A stretch of DNA of 64,000 nucleotides, taken from contig NZ_JAQIJT010000002.1 of the NCBI RefSeq assembly GCF_036946125.1, positions 651,001 through 715,000 of the forward strand. The letters are read 5' to 3'. Of this stretch, positions 1 to 11,205 are shown in pieces (the first letter of the stretch is position 1; each line of letters opens with the position of its first letter). This DNA comes from Sphingomonas adhaesiva. GTDB taxonomy: Bacteria; Pseudomonadota; Alphaproteobacteria; Sphingomonadales; Sphingomonadaceae. A model generated the notes under the pieces. It searched no databases and had not been told where the DNA came from. It was given only the letters and a program-made list of their open reading frames with translations. Both the position numbers and the translations under genes were made by a program.

Positions 1-11
1 TATCTGATCGC

Positions 12-962
12 ATGAAGGTCGCGCTCGACATCTTCCGCGCACTGGCGGACGAAACCCGCCTGCGGATCGTCGCGCTGCTGGCGTCGATGGAATTGTCGGT
101 GGGCGAGCTGGCACAGGTGCTGGGGCAAAGCCAGCCGCGCGTGTCGCGCCATATCAAGATCCTGGCGGATGCGGGACTGGCGGAGCGGCGCAAGGAAGGC
201 AGCTGGGTCTTCGTCGCGCTGGGTGCGGCGGCGCTGGTCGACCCCGTCATCGCCGCGCTGAAGGCGTGGGGTACGGAGGCGGAGGCGCAGGCGGACATCG
301 CCCGGCTGGAGGCGGTGCGCGCGGATCGCGCGGCGGCGGCGGCGGCCTGGTTTCAGGCGCATGCCGGCGAATGGGACGCGATCCGCTCGCTCCATGTTGC
401 GGAGGAGCAGGTCGAAGCGGCGATGTTCGACGTGCTCGGGGGCGCGCCGCTGGGGCGCGTGGTCGATATCGGCACCGGGACCGGGCGGATGATCGAGCTG
501 TTCGCGCCCCGCGCCACGCACGCGCTGGGGATCGACAAGAGCAGCGAGATGCTGCGGCTGGCGCGTGCCCGGGTCGGGGAGCGCGGATTGGGCAATGCCG
601 AGCTGCGGCAGGCCGATCTCTACGCCTTGCCCGTATCGGACGGGGGCGCGGATGTCGCGATCCTGCACCACGTCCTGCATTTCGCGCAGCAGCCCGGCGC
701 CGCGATCGCGGAGGCGGCGCGGGTGCTGGACGCTGGCGGGCGGCTGCTGATCGCGGATTTCGCCTCGCACGACCGCGAGGAGCTGCGCGCGCGCGATGCG
801 CATACGCGGCTGGGCTTCTCCGATGCGCAGATCGACGGCTGGTTCGCGGCCGCGGGGCTGGCGTCGATGCGGACGGAAACGCTGGAGGGCGGGGAATTGA
901 CGGTGAAATTGTGGCTCGGTCGCAAGGCGGGCGAGCCGGTGCGGGAGGCGAAGGCGGCATGA
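12..962 (+). CDS. ArsR-family regulator fused to a SAM-dependent methyltransferase domain
   Basis: 316 aa. Residues ~1-85 form an ArsR-type winged helix (ALADETRLRIVALL, then a recognition-helix region with QSQPRVSRHIKIL). Residues ~145-290 are a class I methyltransferase fold with motif I VVDIGTGTGRMIEL at ~150. It lacks the metal-binding cysteines typical of ArsR metal sensors, so metal sensing is unlikely. It overlaps metF by 4 nt (ATGA) and leads a metF-metH string. This context fits a regulator of methionine/SAM-cycle genes; the SAH-responsive ArsR protein SahR is the known precedent, but assignment to it is inference. The fused domain could bind SAM or SAH as ligand rather than methylate. 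Only 11 nt of upstream sequence are in the window, so its promoter and operator are not visible. Confidence 0.85.
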   Translation: MKVALDIFRALADETRLRIVALLASMELSVGELAQVLGQSQPRVSRHIKILADAGLAERRKEGSWVFVALGAAALVDPVIAALKAWGTEAEAQADIARLEAVRADRAAAAAAWFQAHAGEWDAIRSLHVAEEQVEAAMFDVLGGAPLGRVVDIGTGTGRMIELFAPRATHALGIDKSSEMLRLARARVGERGLGNAELRQADLYALPVSDGGADVAILHHVLHFAQQPGAAIAEAARVLDAGGRLLIADFASHDREELRARDAHTRLGFSDAQIDGWFAAAGLASMRTETLEGGELTVKLWLGRKAGEPVREAKAA

Positions 963-1927
963 CGTTCTCGGTCGATCAGCTGGAGGAGGCGCGCCGCGCG
1001 CACGCCGACGGTGAGAGCGCGGTCGCGCTCGGGGCGCCGCTGTATGCGGATGTCGGCGGCGACGTGGTGGTCAGCTTCGAATTCTCGCCGCCCAAGACCG
1101 ACAAGGCCGAGGTGAATCTGTGGCAGTCGATCGAGACCTTGTGCCCGCTGAACCCGCGCTTCCTGTCGGTGACCTATGGCGCGGGCGGCTCGACGCGCGA
1201 CCGCACCCACGCGACCGTGGCGCGGATCGCGCGCGAGACCGACGTGCCGGCGGCGGCGCACCTGACCTGCGTCGAGGCGACGCGGGGGGAAATCGACGCC
1301 ATCGCGCAGGAATATTGGGCGGCGGGCGTGCGGCATATCGTGGCGCTGCGCGGCGATCCGCCCGCGGGCGCGACGAGCTATGCGCCGCATCCGGGCGGCT
1401 ATGAGAATGCCGCGGCGCTGGTCGCCGGGCTGAAGCGGCTGCATCCGTTCGAGATTTCGGTCGCGGGCTATCCGGAGGGGCATCCGTCGTCGCAGAACCA
1501 GGCGGCCGACCTCGACAATCTGAAGCGCAAGCTGGATGCAGGCGCCAACCGTGCGATCACGCAGTTCTTCTTCGAGCCGGACACCTTCTTCCGCTACCGC
1601 GATGCCGCGGCGGCGGCGGGGATCGATGCCGAGATCGTCCCCGGCATCATGCCGATCGGCAGCTTCGCGGGCGTGCAGAAGATGGCGGCGATGTGCGGCA
1701 CCGCGGTGCCGGGATGGCTGGTGCGGCTGTTCGACGGGCTGGAGGATCAGCCCGGCGCGCGCCAGCTGGTCGCCGCGACCGTCGCGGCCGAGCTGTGCCG
1801 CAAGCTGTATGCGGGCGGGGTCAAGCAGCTCCACTTCTATACCATGAACAAGGCGGAGCTGAGCTTCGCCATCTGTCACCTGCTGGGCGTGCGCGCGCAG
1901 CCGGCGAAGGAAAGGGCGGCGGCATGA
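959..1927 (+). CDS. metF: Methylenetetrahydrofolate reductase
   Basis: 322 aa, usual length for MetF. It reduces 5,10-methylene-THF to 5-methyl-THF using FAD, supplying the methyl donor for methionine synthase in the cytosol. Diagnostic stretches are VSFEFSPPKTD near residue 40, LSVTYGAGGSTRDRT, HLTCVEATRGEI, VALRGDPP, and FFFEPDTFFRYRD near 205. The ATG overlaps the stop of the upstream regulator (ATGA) and its own stop overlaps the ATG of metH N-half, so translation of the three is probably coupled. A longer open frame exists upstream of this start, but it is only the antisense/out-of-frame shadow of the regulator gene. Confidence 0.95.
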   Translation: MTFSVDQLEEARRAHADGESAVALGAPLYADVGGDVVVSFEFSPPKTDKAEVNLWQSIETLCPLNPRFLSVTYGAGGSTRDRTHATVARIARETDVPAAAHLTCVEATRGEIDAIAQEYWAAGVRHIVALRGDPPAGATSYAPHPGGYENAAALVAGLKRLHPFEISVAGYPEGHPSSQNQAADLDNLKRKLDAGANRAITQFFFEPDTFFRYRDAAAAAGIDAEIVPGIMPIGSFAGVQKMAAMCGTAVPGWLVRLFDGLEDQPGARQLVAATVAAELCRKLYAGGVKQLHFYTMNKAELSFAICHLLGVRAQPAKERAAA

Positions 1928-2970
1928 GCGTGCGCGAGAGCTTCAATGCCGAGGCCGCGAAGCGCGTCCTCATCACCGACGGCGCGTTCGGGACCGAGAT
2001 CCAGAACTGGAAGCTGTCGGAGGCCGATTACGCCGGGACGCTGGGGCTATCCCACGACCAGAAGGGCAACAACGACATCCTGGCGCTGACCAAGCCCGAG
2101 GTGCCGGAATCGATCCACCGCGCCTATTTCGAGGCGGGGGCGGACATCGCCGAGACCAACACCTTCTCCGCCAACCGCATCAGTCAGGCGGATTACGGTG
2201 CGGAGGCGCTGGTGCGCGAGATCAACGTCGAGAGCGCACGGCTCGCACGGCGGATCGCCGACGAATTCGCAGGCAGGGATGGCCGTCCGCGGTTCGTCGC
2301 CGGCGCGATCGGCCCGACCAACAAGACGCTGTCGCTGTCGCCGGACGTCAACGATCCGGGCTATCGCGAGATCGATTTCGACTATCTGAAGGACGTTTAT
2401 CGCGAGCAGATCGACGCGCTGGTCGAGGGTGGGGTCGACTTCGTCCTGATCGAGACGGTGTTCGACACGCTGAACGCGAAGGCCGGGATCATGGCCGCGA
2501 TCGAGGCGGGGCAGGCGCTGGGCCGCGACCTGCCGATCATGCTGTCGATGACGCTGACCGACCTGTCGGGGCGCAACCTCTCGGGGCATACGGTCGAGGC
2601 GTTCTGGCACGCGGTGCGCCATGCCAGGCCACTGACGATCGGGCTGAACTGCTCGTTCGGCGCCGAGCAGCTGCGTCCGCACGTGAAGACGCTGAGCGAG
2701 AATTGCGACACGCTCATCATGGTCTATCCCAACGCCGGCCTCCCCAACGAGCTGGGCGCCTATGACGAGGCGCCCGCGACCACCGCGGGGCTGGTGATGG
2801 AATGGGCGCGCGCGGGGCAGGTCAACGTGCTGGGCGGCTGCTGCGGATCGACGCCGGCCCATATCAAGGCGATCGCGGACGCGGTGCGCGACGTCGCGCC
2901 GCGGCAGGTGCCGGTGCCGGCGGTGCGCACGAAGCTCGCCGGGCTGGAGCCGTTCACGATGGCGGCGTGA
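1924..2970 (+). CDS. metH: Methionine synthase, homocysteine-binding half (split MetH)
   Basis: 348 aa. This is the N-terminal homocysteine S-methyltransferase module of cobalamin-dependent methionine synthase. It has [11 protein letters not shown] at the start, [24 protein letters not shown] and a terminal [11 protein letters not shown]. Zn-ligand cysteines are at residues 243, 306 and 307. It ends soon after that motif, where the pterin, B12 and activation domains would follow in the E. coli single-chain enzyme; those are in the next gene. Split metH is common in alphaproteobacteria. The start overlaps metF by 4 nt. A large inverted repeat separates it from the second half. Confidence 0.93.
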   Translation: MSVRESFNAEAAKRVLITDGAFGTEIQNWKLSEADYAGTLGLSHDQKGNNDILALTKPEVPESIHRAYFEAGADIAETNTFSANRISQADYGAEALVREINVESARLARRIADEFAGRDGRPRFVAGAIGPTNKTLSLSPDVNDPGYREIDFDYLKDVYREQIDALVEGGVDFVLIETVFDTLNAKAGIMAAIEAGQALGRDLPIMLSMTLTDLSGRNLSGHTVEAFWHAVRHARPLTIGLNCSFGAEQLRPHVKTLSENCDTLIMVYPNAGLPNELGAYDEAPATTAGLVMEWARAGQVNVLGGCCGSTPAHIKAIADAVRDVAPRQVPVPAVRTKLAGLEPFTMAA

Positions 2971-2977
2971 CGGATAG

Positions 2978-3088
2978 AAGCCCCTCCCCTTCAGGGGAGG
3001 GGTTGGGGGTGGGGCCGTCACGAGCCCCATACCCCGCCGCTCGATGGGACAGCCCCACCCCAACCCCTCCCCTGAAGGAGAGGGGCTT
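2978..3088. repeat. Long REP-like inverted repeat between the two metH halves
   Basis: Two ~37-nt arms (2978-3015 and 3052-3088) are near-perfect reverse complements; I see about one mismatch and one indel. Each arm also holds a small palindrome, CCCCTCCCCTTCAGGGGAGG. The same architecture with related arms occurs at 37985-38112 between gspE and gspF. The transcript would form a very stable hairpin in the middle of the metH operon. It could protect or attenuate the mRNA, or simply be a tolerated repeat insertion. No gene fits the gap. Confidence 0.85.
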
Positions 3089-3101
3089 TGAAGAAGATGA
3101 C

Positions 3102-5777
<2,676 letters not shown>

Positions 5778-5810
5778 TCGCCTGCCGGCCGTGATCGGCC
5801 GGGCTCGATC

Positions 5811-5852
5811 GATGGCCGCGCCGCCGTCCCCCCGGAAGGTGGCGCGGCCATC
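5811..5852. terminator. Hairpin terminator candidate after metH
   Basis: GATGGCCGCGCC at 5811-5822 pairs perfectly with GGCGCGGCCATC at 5841-5852. Three more pairs, one of them G-U, extend it inward. There is no T-run. It lies between convergent genes (metH on +, the 37-codon gene on -) and may serve both. Called from structure only. Confidence 0.55.
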
Positions 5853-5873
5853 AACCTCTCAGAAACCGTCGGA

Positions 5874-5987
5874 TCAGCGAAGGACGATCACCGCGGCATC
5901 GCCGACCGCGGCCATGGCGCACCACGCAGCGGCGCCCAGCATGGCCCAGATCCCGATGCGGCGGCGCATAGAATAGACTTCCGTCAT
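5874..5987 (-). CDS. Small hydrophobic protein, 37 aa, unknown function
   Basis: Translation reads MTEVYSMRRRIGIWAMLGAA and continues to end in AVIVLR. It has a basic RRR patch at residues 8-10 and a hydrophobic segment ~11-36, so it is probably a single-pass inner-membrane peptide. A good ribosome-binding site (GGGGAGGGAC) lies 4-5 nt before the ATG, which is the main reason to believe it. An alternative in-frame start is Met7. It stands alone on the minus strand between trmB and the metH terminator. I do not recognise a family. It could be a stand-alone stress or membrane miniprotein, or a chance reading frame. Confidence 0.5.
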   Translation of the reverse strand: MTEVYSMRRRIGIWAMLGAAAWCAMAAVGDAAVIVLR

Positions 5988-6090
5988 GATGTCCCTCCCC
6001 TGTGGGACGGTTCTTACGACGAAACACCTTAGCGCGACAACGATCAATTCGGGTCAGAATGATCGTTCCGGTCGATGACAGGCGCCACCA

Positions 6091-6771
6091 TCAATCGCGC
6101 CGGTAGCGGAAATACCAGACCTCGTGACCCTTCCGGCGCGCCTTGCGCTCGTAACGGGTCTCGGGCCAGTCGGCGGGGCGGGTCAGGAAATCCTGCGGGC
6201 CGTCCGCCAGCCAGGTGAAGTCGCGACGCTGGTCCATCACCATCATCGACCAGCGGCAATAGGTCGGGTCGTCGGTGCCGAGGCGGAATTCCGCTCCCGG
6301 CTTCAGCTTGCGCGCGATCAGGTCCAGCGGGCCGTGGTTCATCATGCGGCGCTTGGCGTGGCGCGCCTTGGGCCAGGGATCGGGATGCAGCAGATAGACG
6401 CGCTCCAGCGAGGCGTCGGGTAGCCGCTCGATCACCTCCAGCGCATCGCCCATGTGGAGGCGGACGTTCTCCAGCATACCGTCGCGGATATGACCCAGCG
6501 CCCCCACCACGCCGTTCAGGAACGGCTCGCACCCGATGAAGCCGGTGCCGGGCGCGGCGGCGGCCTGTCCGGCGAGATGCTCGCCTGCGCCGAAGCCGAT
6601 CTCGACCTGCATCGGGCGATCGTCGCCGAACAGGCGGGCGGCGGTCAGCGCGCCATCGGAGGGGACGGACACGCGCGGCAGCAGTTCCTCGACCAGCGCG
6701 GCCTGTCCGGCGCGCAGCGCGTGACCCTGGCGCCGGCCATACAGGCGGCGGATCGTTGTGGGATCGTTCAT
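6091..6771 (-). CDS. trmB: tRNA (guanine-N7-)-methyltransferase
   Basis: 226 aa. It methylates G46 of tRNA using SAM. Motifs are VEIGFGAGEHLAGQA (SAM-binding motif I, ~55-70), GCEPFLNGVVG, RVYLLHPDPWPKARHAKRR (the family signature with the PDPWPK segment) and FRLGTDDPTYCRW. In alphaproteobacteria trmB normally lies directly after metK; here metK is 3.2 kb upstream on the same strand with a plus-strand block inserted between them. A divergent secreted protein starts 59 bp away. Confidence 0.95.
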   Translation of the reverse strand: MNDPTTIRRLYGRRQGHALRAGQAALVEELLPRVSVPSDGALTAARLFGDDRPMQVEIGFGAGEHLAGQAAAAPGTGFIGCEPFLNGVVGALGHIRDGMLENVRLHMGDALEVIERLPDASLERVYLLHPDPWPKARHAKRRMMNHGPLDLIARKLKPGAEFRLGTDDPTYCRWSMMVMDQRRDFTWLADGPQDFLTRPADWPETRYERKARRKGHEVWYFRYRRD

Positions 6772-6830
6772 GCAGCGCCGCCTATCGCCTTTGCCCGCAA
6801 AACGGAACGGCAGGAAGCGAAAGGACGGTC

Positions 6831-7613
6831 ATGCGAGCGTGGACGATCGGGGCGGCAGCGGTCATCGGTCTGAGCGGTGCGGCGATAGCCCAGATGCCGG
6901 AGCCGCTGACGCCGGGGCGGCAATCCATTTCGATGCAGAACCGGGGGCAGGGATGGCAGCCGGTGGTGTTCGTGTGCGACTCGGTCAACCGCGACCGCGT
7001 CTTCACCCTGTCGCCGCCGGCGCGCGACCGCACCGCGACGCTGACCGCCTTCGCCAAACCGGGGCTGGCGACGCGGACGATGGAGGTGCGCGTCGGCCCG
7101 AGCGAGGCGGGGATGAGCCAGATCTGGTATCCGCTGACCGATGCGAGCGGGCGGGCGCTGGGCAATGTCCATGCGGTCAATCCCGGGGTGGTGGAGCCGG
7201 GCGCGACGACGCCGACGGTCACCTCGATCACGCTGGGCGACGACACCAGCGGCTGCCGCTTCGCGCCGCAGACGCGCGTGCTGGGGGTGACGCCGAAGCG
7301 GTCGATCCAGGTCACGCGGACCGAGCGCAACGGCTATCGCTATCGCAGCTACAATGACGATTCGAACCTGCCGGAGGTCCCGCAGAATTGGGGCGGGCGC
7401 GACACGCGCGCCTCGCTGTCGATCGACAACGGGCGGCTGGTGGCGCAGCGCGGGGGCAACCGCGTGTACCAGTTCGAGAACGGCGGCTATGTCTATCGCG
7501 TGCTGGCCTCCACCGACCCCGCGCAGGCGGGCGGCGGGGTGCAGGTGTGGCATGGCGGGCGGCTGGTGCTGGCGGAGCGGTTCGGCGCCTATACCGCGAC
7601 GGTGCAGCCTTAA
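6831..7613 (+). CDS. Secreted hypothetical protein
   Basis: 260 aa. The Sec signal peptide is residues 1-21 (MRAWTIGAAAVIGLSGAAIA, cleavage before Q). The mature part is rich in Gly, Arg, Thr and aromatic residues, with two Cys (in FVCDS and SGCRF) that could form a disulfide. No enzymatic motif is recognised; the protein is probably periplasmic. The ATG at 6831 was chosen over upstream starts because it gives the signal peptide directly and has GAAAGGA 6-12 nt upstream. It heads a plus-strand run of three genes (this, PAP2, nitronate monooxygenase) inserted between metK and trmB. Confidence 0.7.
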   Translation: MRAWTIGAAAVIGLSGAAIAQMPEPLTPGRQSISMQNRGQGWQPVVFVCDSVNRDRVFTLSPPARDRTATLTAFAKPGLATRTMEVRVGPSEAGMSQIWYPLTDASGRALGNVHAVNPGVVEPGATTPTVTSITLGDDTSGCRFAPQTRVLGVTPKRSIQVTRTERNGYRYRSYNDDSNLPEVPQNWGGRDTRASLSIDNGRLVAQRGGNRVYQFENGGYVYRVLASTDPAQAGGGVQVWHGGRLVLAERFGAYTATVQP

Positions 7614-7661
7614 CGCGGGCGCAGGCGTTGGGCGGGCGTTGACGAGGGAGACGCCGCAGCG

Positions 7662-8288
7662 ATGGGCAGGAAGAAGGACAAGGCGCGCAAGGCGGCCGAA
7701 AAGGAGCATCGCGTGACCAGGAAGCTGAGCATCGACGACGGCGGGTTCGTGGCGGCGCTGCTGTCACCTGTTGCGAAAGCGACCGACGAGCCGCCGCTGT
7801 TGGCGCTGGCGGTCGGGACGCTGGCGCTGGGTGCGGTGCTGCGCAAACCGGCGATGACGCGGACGGGCACGCGGATGCTGGCGAGTCACCTGCTGGCGAC
7901 GGGCCTGAAGACCGCGCTGAAGGCGAGCGTCGACCGCACGCGGCCCGATGCGGGCGGGGCGGGCCCGCATCTGGCCAAGGGCAGCGGGACCGCGGACACC
8001 GACCGCAACGCCTTTCCGTCCGGCCATACCGCGGGCGCGGTGGCGGTGGCGCAGTCGGTGGCGCATGACGTGCCGGCGGTGGCGGTGCCGGTCAAGCTGG
8101 CGGCGGGTGCCGCGGGCGCGGCGCAGGTGCCGCGCGGGGCGCACCACGCGACCGATGTGGCGGCGGGCGCGGCGATCGGATGGCTGTCGGAACGGCTGGC
8201 GAGCTGGGCGATCGGCACGGTCGACCGCTATGTCGAGAAGCGCGCGCAACGCGACGCCGAGGCCGAGGTCGAGGCGCATCCGAGTTGA
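7662..8288 (+). CDS. PAP2-family phosphatase
   Basis: 208 aa. PAP2 motifs 1 and 2 are clear: KASVDRTRP (Kx6RP) and PSGH. The third motif keeps the catalytic His and Asp (HHATD) but has AQ where SR is usual, with an Arg four residues later (VPRGAHH). The protein is less hydrophobic than most lipid phosphatases but has several Ala/Val/Leu-rich segments that can span the membrane. The likely role is dephosphorylating a lipid phosphate or pyrophosphate at the membrane; the substrate is unknown. Its stop overlaps the next ATG (TGATG), so the two genes are co-translated. The N-terminus is strongly basic (MGRKKDKARKAAEKEHR). Confidence 0.75.
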   Translation: MGRKKDKARKAAEKEHRVTRKLSIDDGGFVAALLSPVAKATDEPPLLALAVGTLALGAVLRKPAMTRTGTRMLASHLLATGLKTALKASVDRTRPDAGGAGPHLAKGSGTADTDRNAFPSGHTAGAVAVAQSVAHDVPAVAVPVKLAAGAAGAAQVPRGAHHATDVAAGAAIGWLSERLASWAIGTVDRYVEKRAQRDAEAEVEAHPS

Positions 8289-9346
8289 TGTGGCTAGACC
8301 GGCTGGGGTGCACGCTGCCGATCGTGCAGGCCCCGATGGCGGGCGTGTCGACCCCGGCGATGGCGGTGGCGGTGTCCGGGGCGGGAGCGCTGGGGTCGAT
8401 CGGCATCGGCGCGGCGGACGTGGCGGGCGCGGCGGCGATGATCGCGGGCGTGCGTGCGGGCACGGCGCGGGCATTCAACGTCAATGTCTTCGTCCACCCC
8501 GCGCCGGGGGTCGATCCCGCGCGCGAAGCGGCATGGATCGAGCGGTTGCGCGCAGCGTTCGAGCGCTTCGGCGCGGTGCCGCCAGAGGGGTTGCGCACGA
8601 TCTACACCAGTTTCGCGGACGACGACGCGATGCAGGCGATGCTGGTGGAGGCGGCGCCGCCGGTGGTCAGCTTCCATTTCGGCCTGCCGCGCGCGGAGGT
8701 GATCGCGGCGTTGCGGGCCAGGGGCGTGGTGACGCTCGCCACCGCGACGAACGTGGCGGAGGCGCGCGCGATCGCCGCGGCGGGGATCGACGGAATCGTC
8801 GCGCAGGGGATCGAGGCGGGCGGGCATCGCGGCCTGTTCGATGCCGACGCGGACGATCCGGCGCTGGGGACGATGGCGCTGGTGCCGCTGCTGGTGCGCG
8901 CGACGGCGCTGCCGGTGATCGCCGCGGGCGGCATCATGAACGGCGCGGGCATCGCCGCGGCACTCGATCTGGGTGCGGTAGCGGCGCAATTGGGCACGGC
9001 GTTCGTCGGCTGTGACGAATCGGCGGCGGATGCGGGCTATCGCGCGGCGCTATTCGGCGAAGCGGCGTACCGTACGGTAATGACGCGCGCGATCTCGGGA
9101 CGCCCCGCGCGGGCGCTGGCGAACCTGTTCACCGCGCTGGGGGAGGGATGGGAGGCGGAGGTGCCCGATTATCCGCGCGCCTACGACGTGGGAAAGGCGC
9201 TTCACGCGGCGGCGCTGGCGTGTGGCGAGAGCGGTTTCGGCGCACAATGGGCGGGGCAGGGGGCGCCATTGGCGCGTGCGATGCCGGCGCGGGCGCTGGT
9301 GGAGACGCTGGCGCGCGAGTGGCGGGCGGCGTCGCGCGGGGCGTGA
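8288..9346 (+). CDS. Nitronate monooxygenase (2-nitropropane dioxygenase family)
   Basis: 352 aa, TIM-barrel flavoenzyme that oxidises alkyl nitronates, with FMN. Visible motifs are PIVQAPMAGVSTPAMAVAV at the N-terminus, GIVAQGIEAGGHRG near residue 175-185 with the conserved His, ALPVIAAGGIMNGAGIAAAL for phosphate binding of FMN, and AAQLGTAF. The start shares two bases with the PAP2 stop. The true substrate is uncertain because this family is often over-annotated; related proteins include enoyl-ACP reductase FabK-like enzymes. Confidence 0.85.
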   Translation: MWLDRLGCTLPIVQAPMAGVSTPAMAVAVSGAGALGSIGIGAADVAGAAAMIAGVRAGTARAFNVNVFVHPAPGVDPAREAAWIERLRAAFERFGAVPPEGLRTIYTSFADDDAMQAMLVEAAPPVVSFHFGLPRAEVIAALRARGVVTLATATNVAEARAIAAAGIDGIVAQGIEAGGHRGLFDADADDPALGTMALVPLLVRATALPVIAAGGIMNGAGIAAALDLGAVAAQLGTAFVGCDESAADAGYRAALFGEAAYRTVMTRAISGRPARALANLFTALGEGWEAEVPDYPRAYDVGKALHAAALACGESGFGAQWAGQGAPLARAMPARALVETLAREWRAASRGA

Positions 9347-9514
9347 CCGGCATGGCTAGCGTGTCCGTGCATTCACGACGTCGCACATTCGTTGCGGGCG
9401 AGTTTGCCGAACCGTGGACTCCGGAACATGTCCGGGGTGACGGGTGGGTCAACGGGGAGGTTGCACGCTGTCACCCGCCTTGCAGGTGCCGAGCGGCTCA
9501 CTGATGCTTTCCCC

Positions 9515-9561
9515 GTCATGCCGGGCCCTTCGACAAGCTCAGGAAAGCCTTGTCCCGGCAT
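9515..9561. repeat. Dispersed palindromic repeat, GTCATGCCGGG type
   Basis: GTCATGCCGGGCCCTTCGAC runs into AAGCTCAGGAAAG and then TGTCCCGGCAT, closing the palindrome. Related units are at 13869-14045 and 18245-18340. It is part of the 9347-9992 intergenic stretch. That 646-bp stretch holds this repeat, a half-site (CCGGGGTGACGGG near 9434), MITE-like copy A and its solitary end, and a hairpin behind metK. I see no gene in it; open frames there only read through the repeats. Confidence 0.6.
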
Positions 9562-9669
9562 CCACCGCTCCGCTCGGCAGTCTAACCGTTCCCCGGCGAA
9601 GGCCGCGGCCCAGTTGGCGTGGCTGCGCGATATAGTGCCGACCGTCCCCAGTTGAACCCCGGCCTTCGC

Positions 9670-9823
9670 GGGACGTTTTCAAAAGGCCATACCGTGCTCC
9701 TGCGCAGGCAGGAGCACGGGGTTGCCGGTCCCATAAGGTGTTGATGTGCTTGGCCCTAGGCTCCTGCCTGCGCAGGAGCACGGTGTGGGCTCGGTGCCGT
9801 TACACCCGTTTTGCAATGGTCGC
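9670..9823 (+). mobile_element. MITE-like element, copy A (154 bp)
   Basis: Structure: left arm 9670-9695, hairpin GCTCCTGCGCAGGCAGGAGC at 9696-9715, 44-nt core 9716-9759, the reverse-complement hairpin at 9760-9779, right arm 9780-9823. Flanking direct repeats GCCTTCGC at 9662-9669 and 9824-9831 look like an 8-bp target duplication inside a CCCCGGCCTTCGCCGGGG palindrome. Ends are degenerate versions of GGGACCTTTGCAAAA. It has no coding capacity. A solitary right-end sequence (9856-9870, TTGTGCAAAGGTCCC) follows and is again abutted by GCCTTCGCC. Confidence 0.75.
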
Positions 9824-9962
9824 GCCTTCGCCGGGGAACGGAGGAGGTTTCGGACTTGTGCAAAGGTCCCGCCTTCGCCGGGGAACGAGGAAGTGAGGTT
9901 CGTGGGCGGGGGCCAGATTTCCCGTACGTCGCCACGCTCGGCAACACACCGCGCAACGCGGG

Positions 9963-9986
9963 CCGGGGCGGCCGTGGCCGCCCCGG
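9963..9986 (-). terminator. Hairpin behind metK
   Basis: CCGGGGCGGCC, a 2-nt loop, then GGCCGCCCCGG: an 11-bp perfect stem beginning 7 nt after the metK stop codon on the minus strand. There is no T-run, so intrinsic termination is plausible but not certain. Confidence 0.5.
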
Positions 9987-9992
9987 GTGCGA

Positions 9993-11195
9993 TCAGGCGA
10001 CGGCGGCCTTCAGCGCGTCGACCAGGTCGGTCTTTTCCCAGGTGAACAGCGCGCCCTCGGGGTCGCGGCCGAAGTGGCCGTAGGCGGCGGTCTTCGAATA
10101 GATCGGCGCGTTGAGCTTCAGGTGCTCGCGGATGCCCTTCGGCGTCAGGCGGACCAGCTTGGGCAGCGCGGCCTCCAGCTTCGCTTCCTCGACGGTGCCG
10201 GTGCCGTGCAGGTCGACATAGACCGACAGCGGCTCTGCGATGCCGATCGCGTAGGACAGCTGGATCGTGCAGCGACGCGCCAGCCCTGCGGCGACGACGT
10301 TCTTCGCCAGATAGCGCGCGACATAGGCGGCCGAGCGGTCGACCTTGGTCGGGTCCTTGCCGCTGAACGCGCCGCCGCCGTGCGGCGCGGCACCGCCGTA
10401 GGTGTCGACGATGATCTTGCGGCCCGTCACCCCCGCGTCGCCGTCCGGCCCGCCGATCTCGAACAGCCCGGTCGGGTTGACGTAGATCTTGCCCTCTTCG
10501 GGCAACCAGCCCTCGGGCAGGACGTCGGCGAAGACGCCCTTCACATAATCGCGCAGCTTCGCCTGGCCCGCCTCGTTCGACAGCTCGGCCGAATGCTGGG
10601 TCGAGACGACGAGCGCGGTCGCCTTGACCGGCATCTCGTTCTCATATTGCAGCGTCACCTGGCTCTTGGCGTCCGGCTCCAGGAACGGCGCCGCGCCCGA
10701 GTGGCGGTCGGCGGCCATGCGCTCCAGGATCTTGTGGCTGTAATAGAGCGTCGCGGGCATCAGGCCGGGCGTCTCGTCGGTCGCATAGCCGAACATGATG
10801 CCCTGGTCGCCGGCGCCCTCGTCCTTGTTGCCGCTCTCGTCCACGCCCATCGCGATGTGCGCCGACTGCGGGTGCAGGTTGTTCTCGAAACGGAAGGTCT
10901 GCCAGTGGAAGCCCGACTGCTCGTAGCCGATGCGCTTCACGGTATCGCGGACGGCCTTCTCGATCTCGTCCTTCACGCCCTCGGCCCAGTTGCCGTCGGC
11001 GTCCATGATCCCCTTGCCGCGGATTTCGCCCGCCAGCACGACGAGCTGCGTCGTCGTCAGCGTCTCGCACGCGACGCGCGCCTCGGGGTCCTTCGACAGG
11101 AACAGATCGACGATGGCGTCCGAAATCTGGTCAGCGACCTTGTCCGGATGGCCCTCGGACACCGACTCGGAGGTGAAGATGAACGACTGACGCAT
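9993..11195 (-). CDS. metK: S-adenosylmethionine synthetase
   Basis: 400 aa. It makes SAM from ATP and methionine. Motifs: [21 protein letters not shown] at the N-terminus (ATP site His and metal Asp), [20 protein letters not shown] (~125, the GAGDQG signature), and the P-loop-like [19 protein letters not shown] at ~275-293. It lies downstream of lnt on the same strand, but the 45-nt gap holds its own operator-like palindrome. With metF and metH at the start of the window it makes up the SAM cycle. A GC hairpin follows the stop. Confidence 0.97.
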   Translation of the reverse strand: MRQSFIFTSESVSEGHPDKVADQISDAIVDLFLSKDPEARVACETLTTTQLVVLAGEIRGKGIMDADGNWAEGVKDEIEKAVRDTVKRIGYEQSGFHWQTFRFENNLHPQSAHIAMGVDESGNKDEGAGDQGIMFGYATDETPGLMPATLYYSHKILERMAADRHSGAAPFLEPDAKSQVTLQYENEMPVKATALVVSTQHSAELSNEAGQAKLRDYVKGVFADVLPEGWLPEEGKIYVNPTGLFEIGGPDGDAGVTGRKIIVDTYGGAAPHGGGAFSGKDPTKVDRSAAYVARYLAKNVVAAGLARRCTIQLSYAIGIAEPLSVYVDLHGTGTVEEAKLEAALPKLVRLTPKGIREHLKLNAPIYSKTAAYGHFGRDPEGALFTWEKTDLVDALKAAVA

Positions 11196-11205
11196 GGGCG
11201 CTCCG

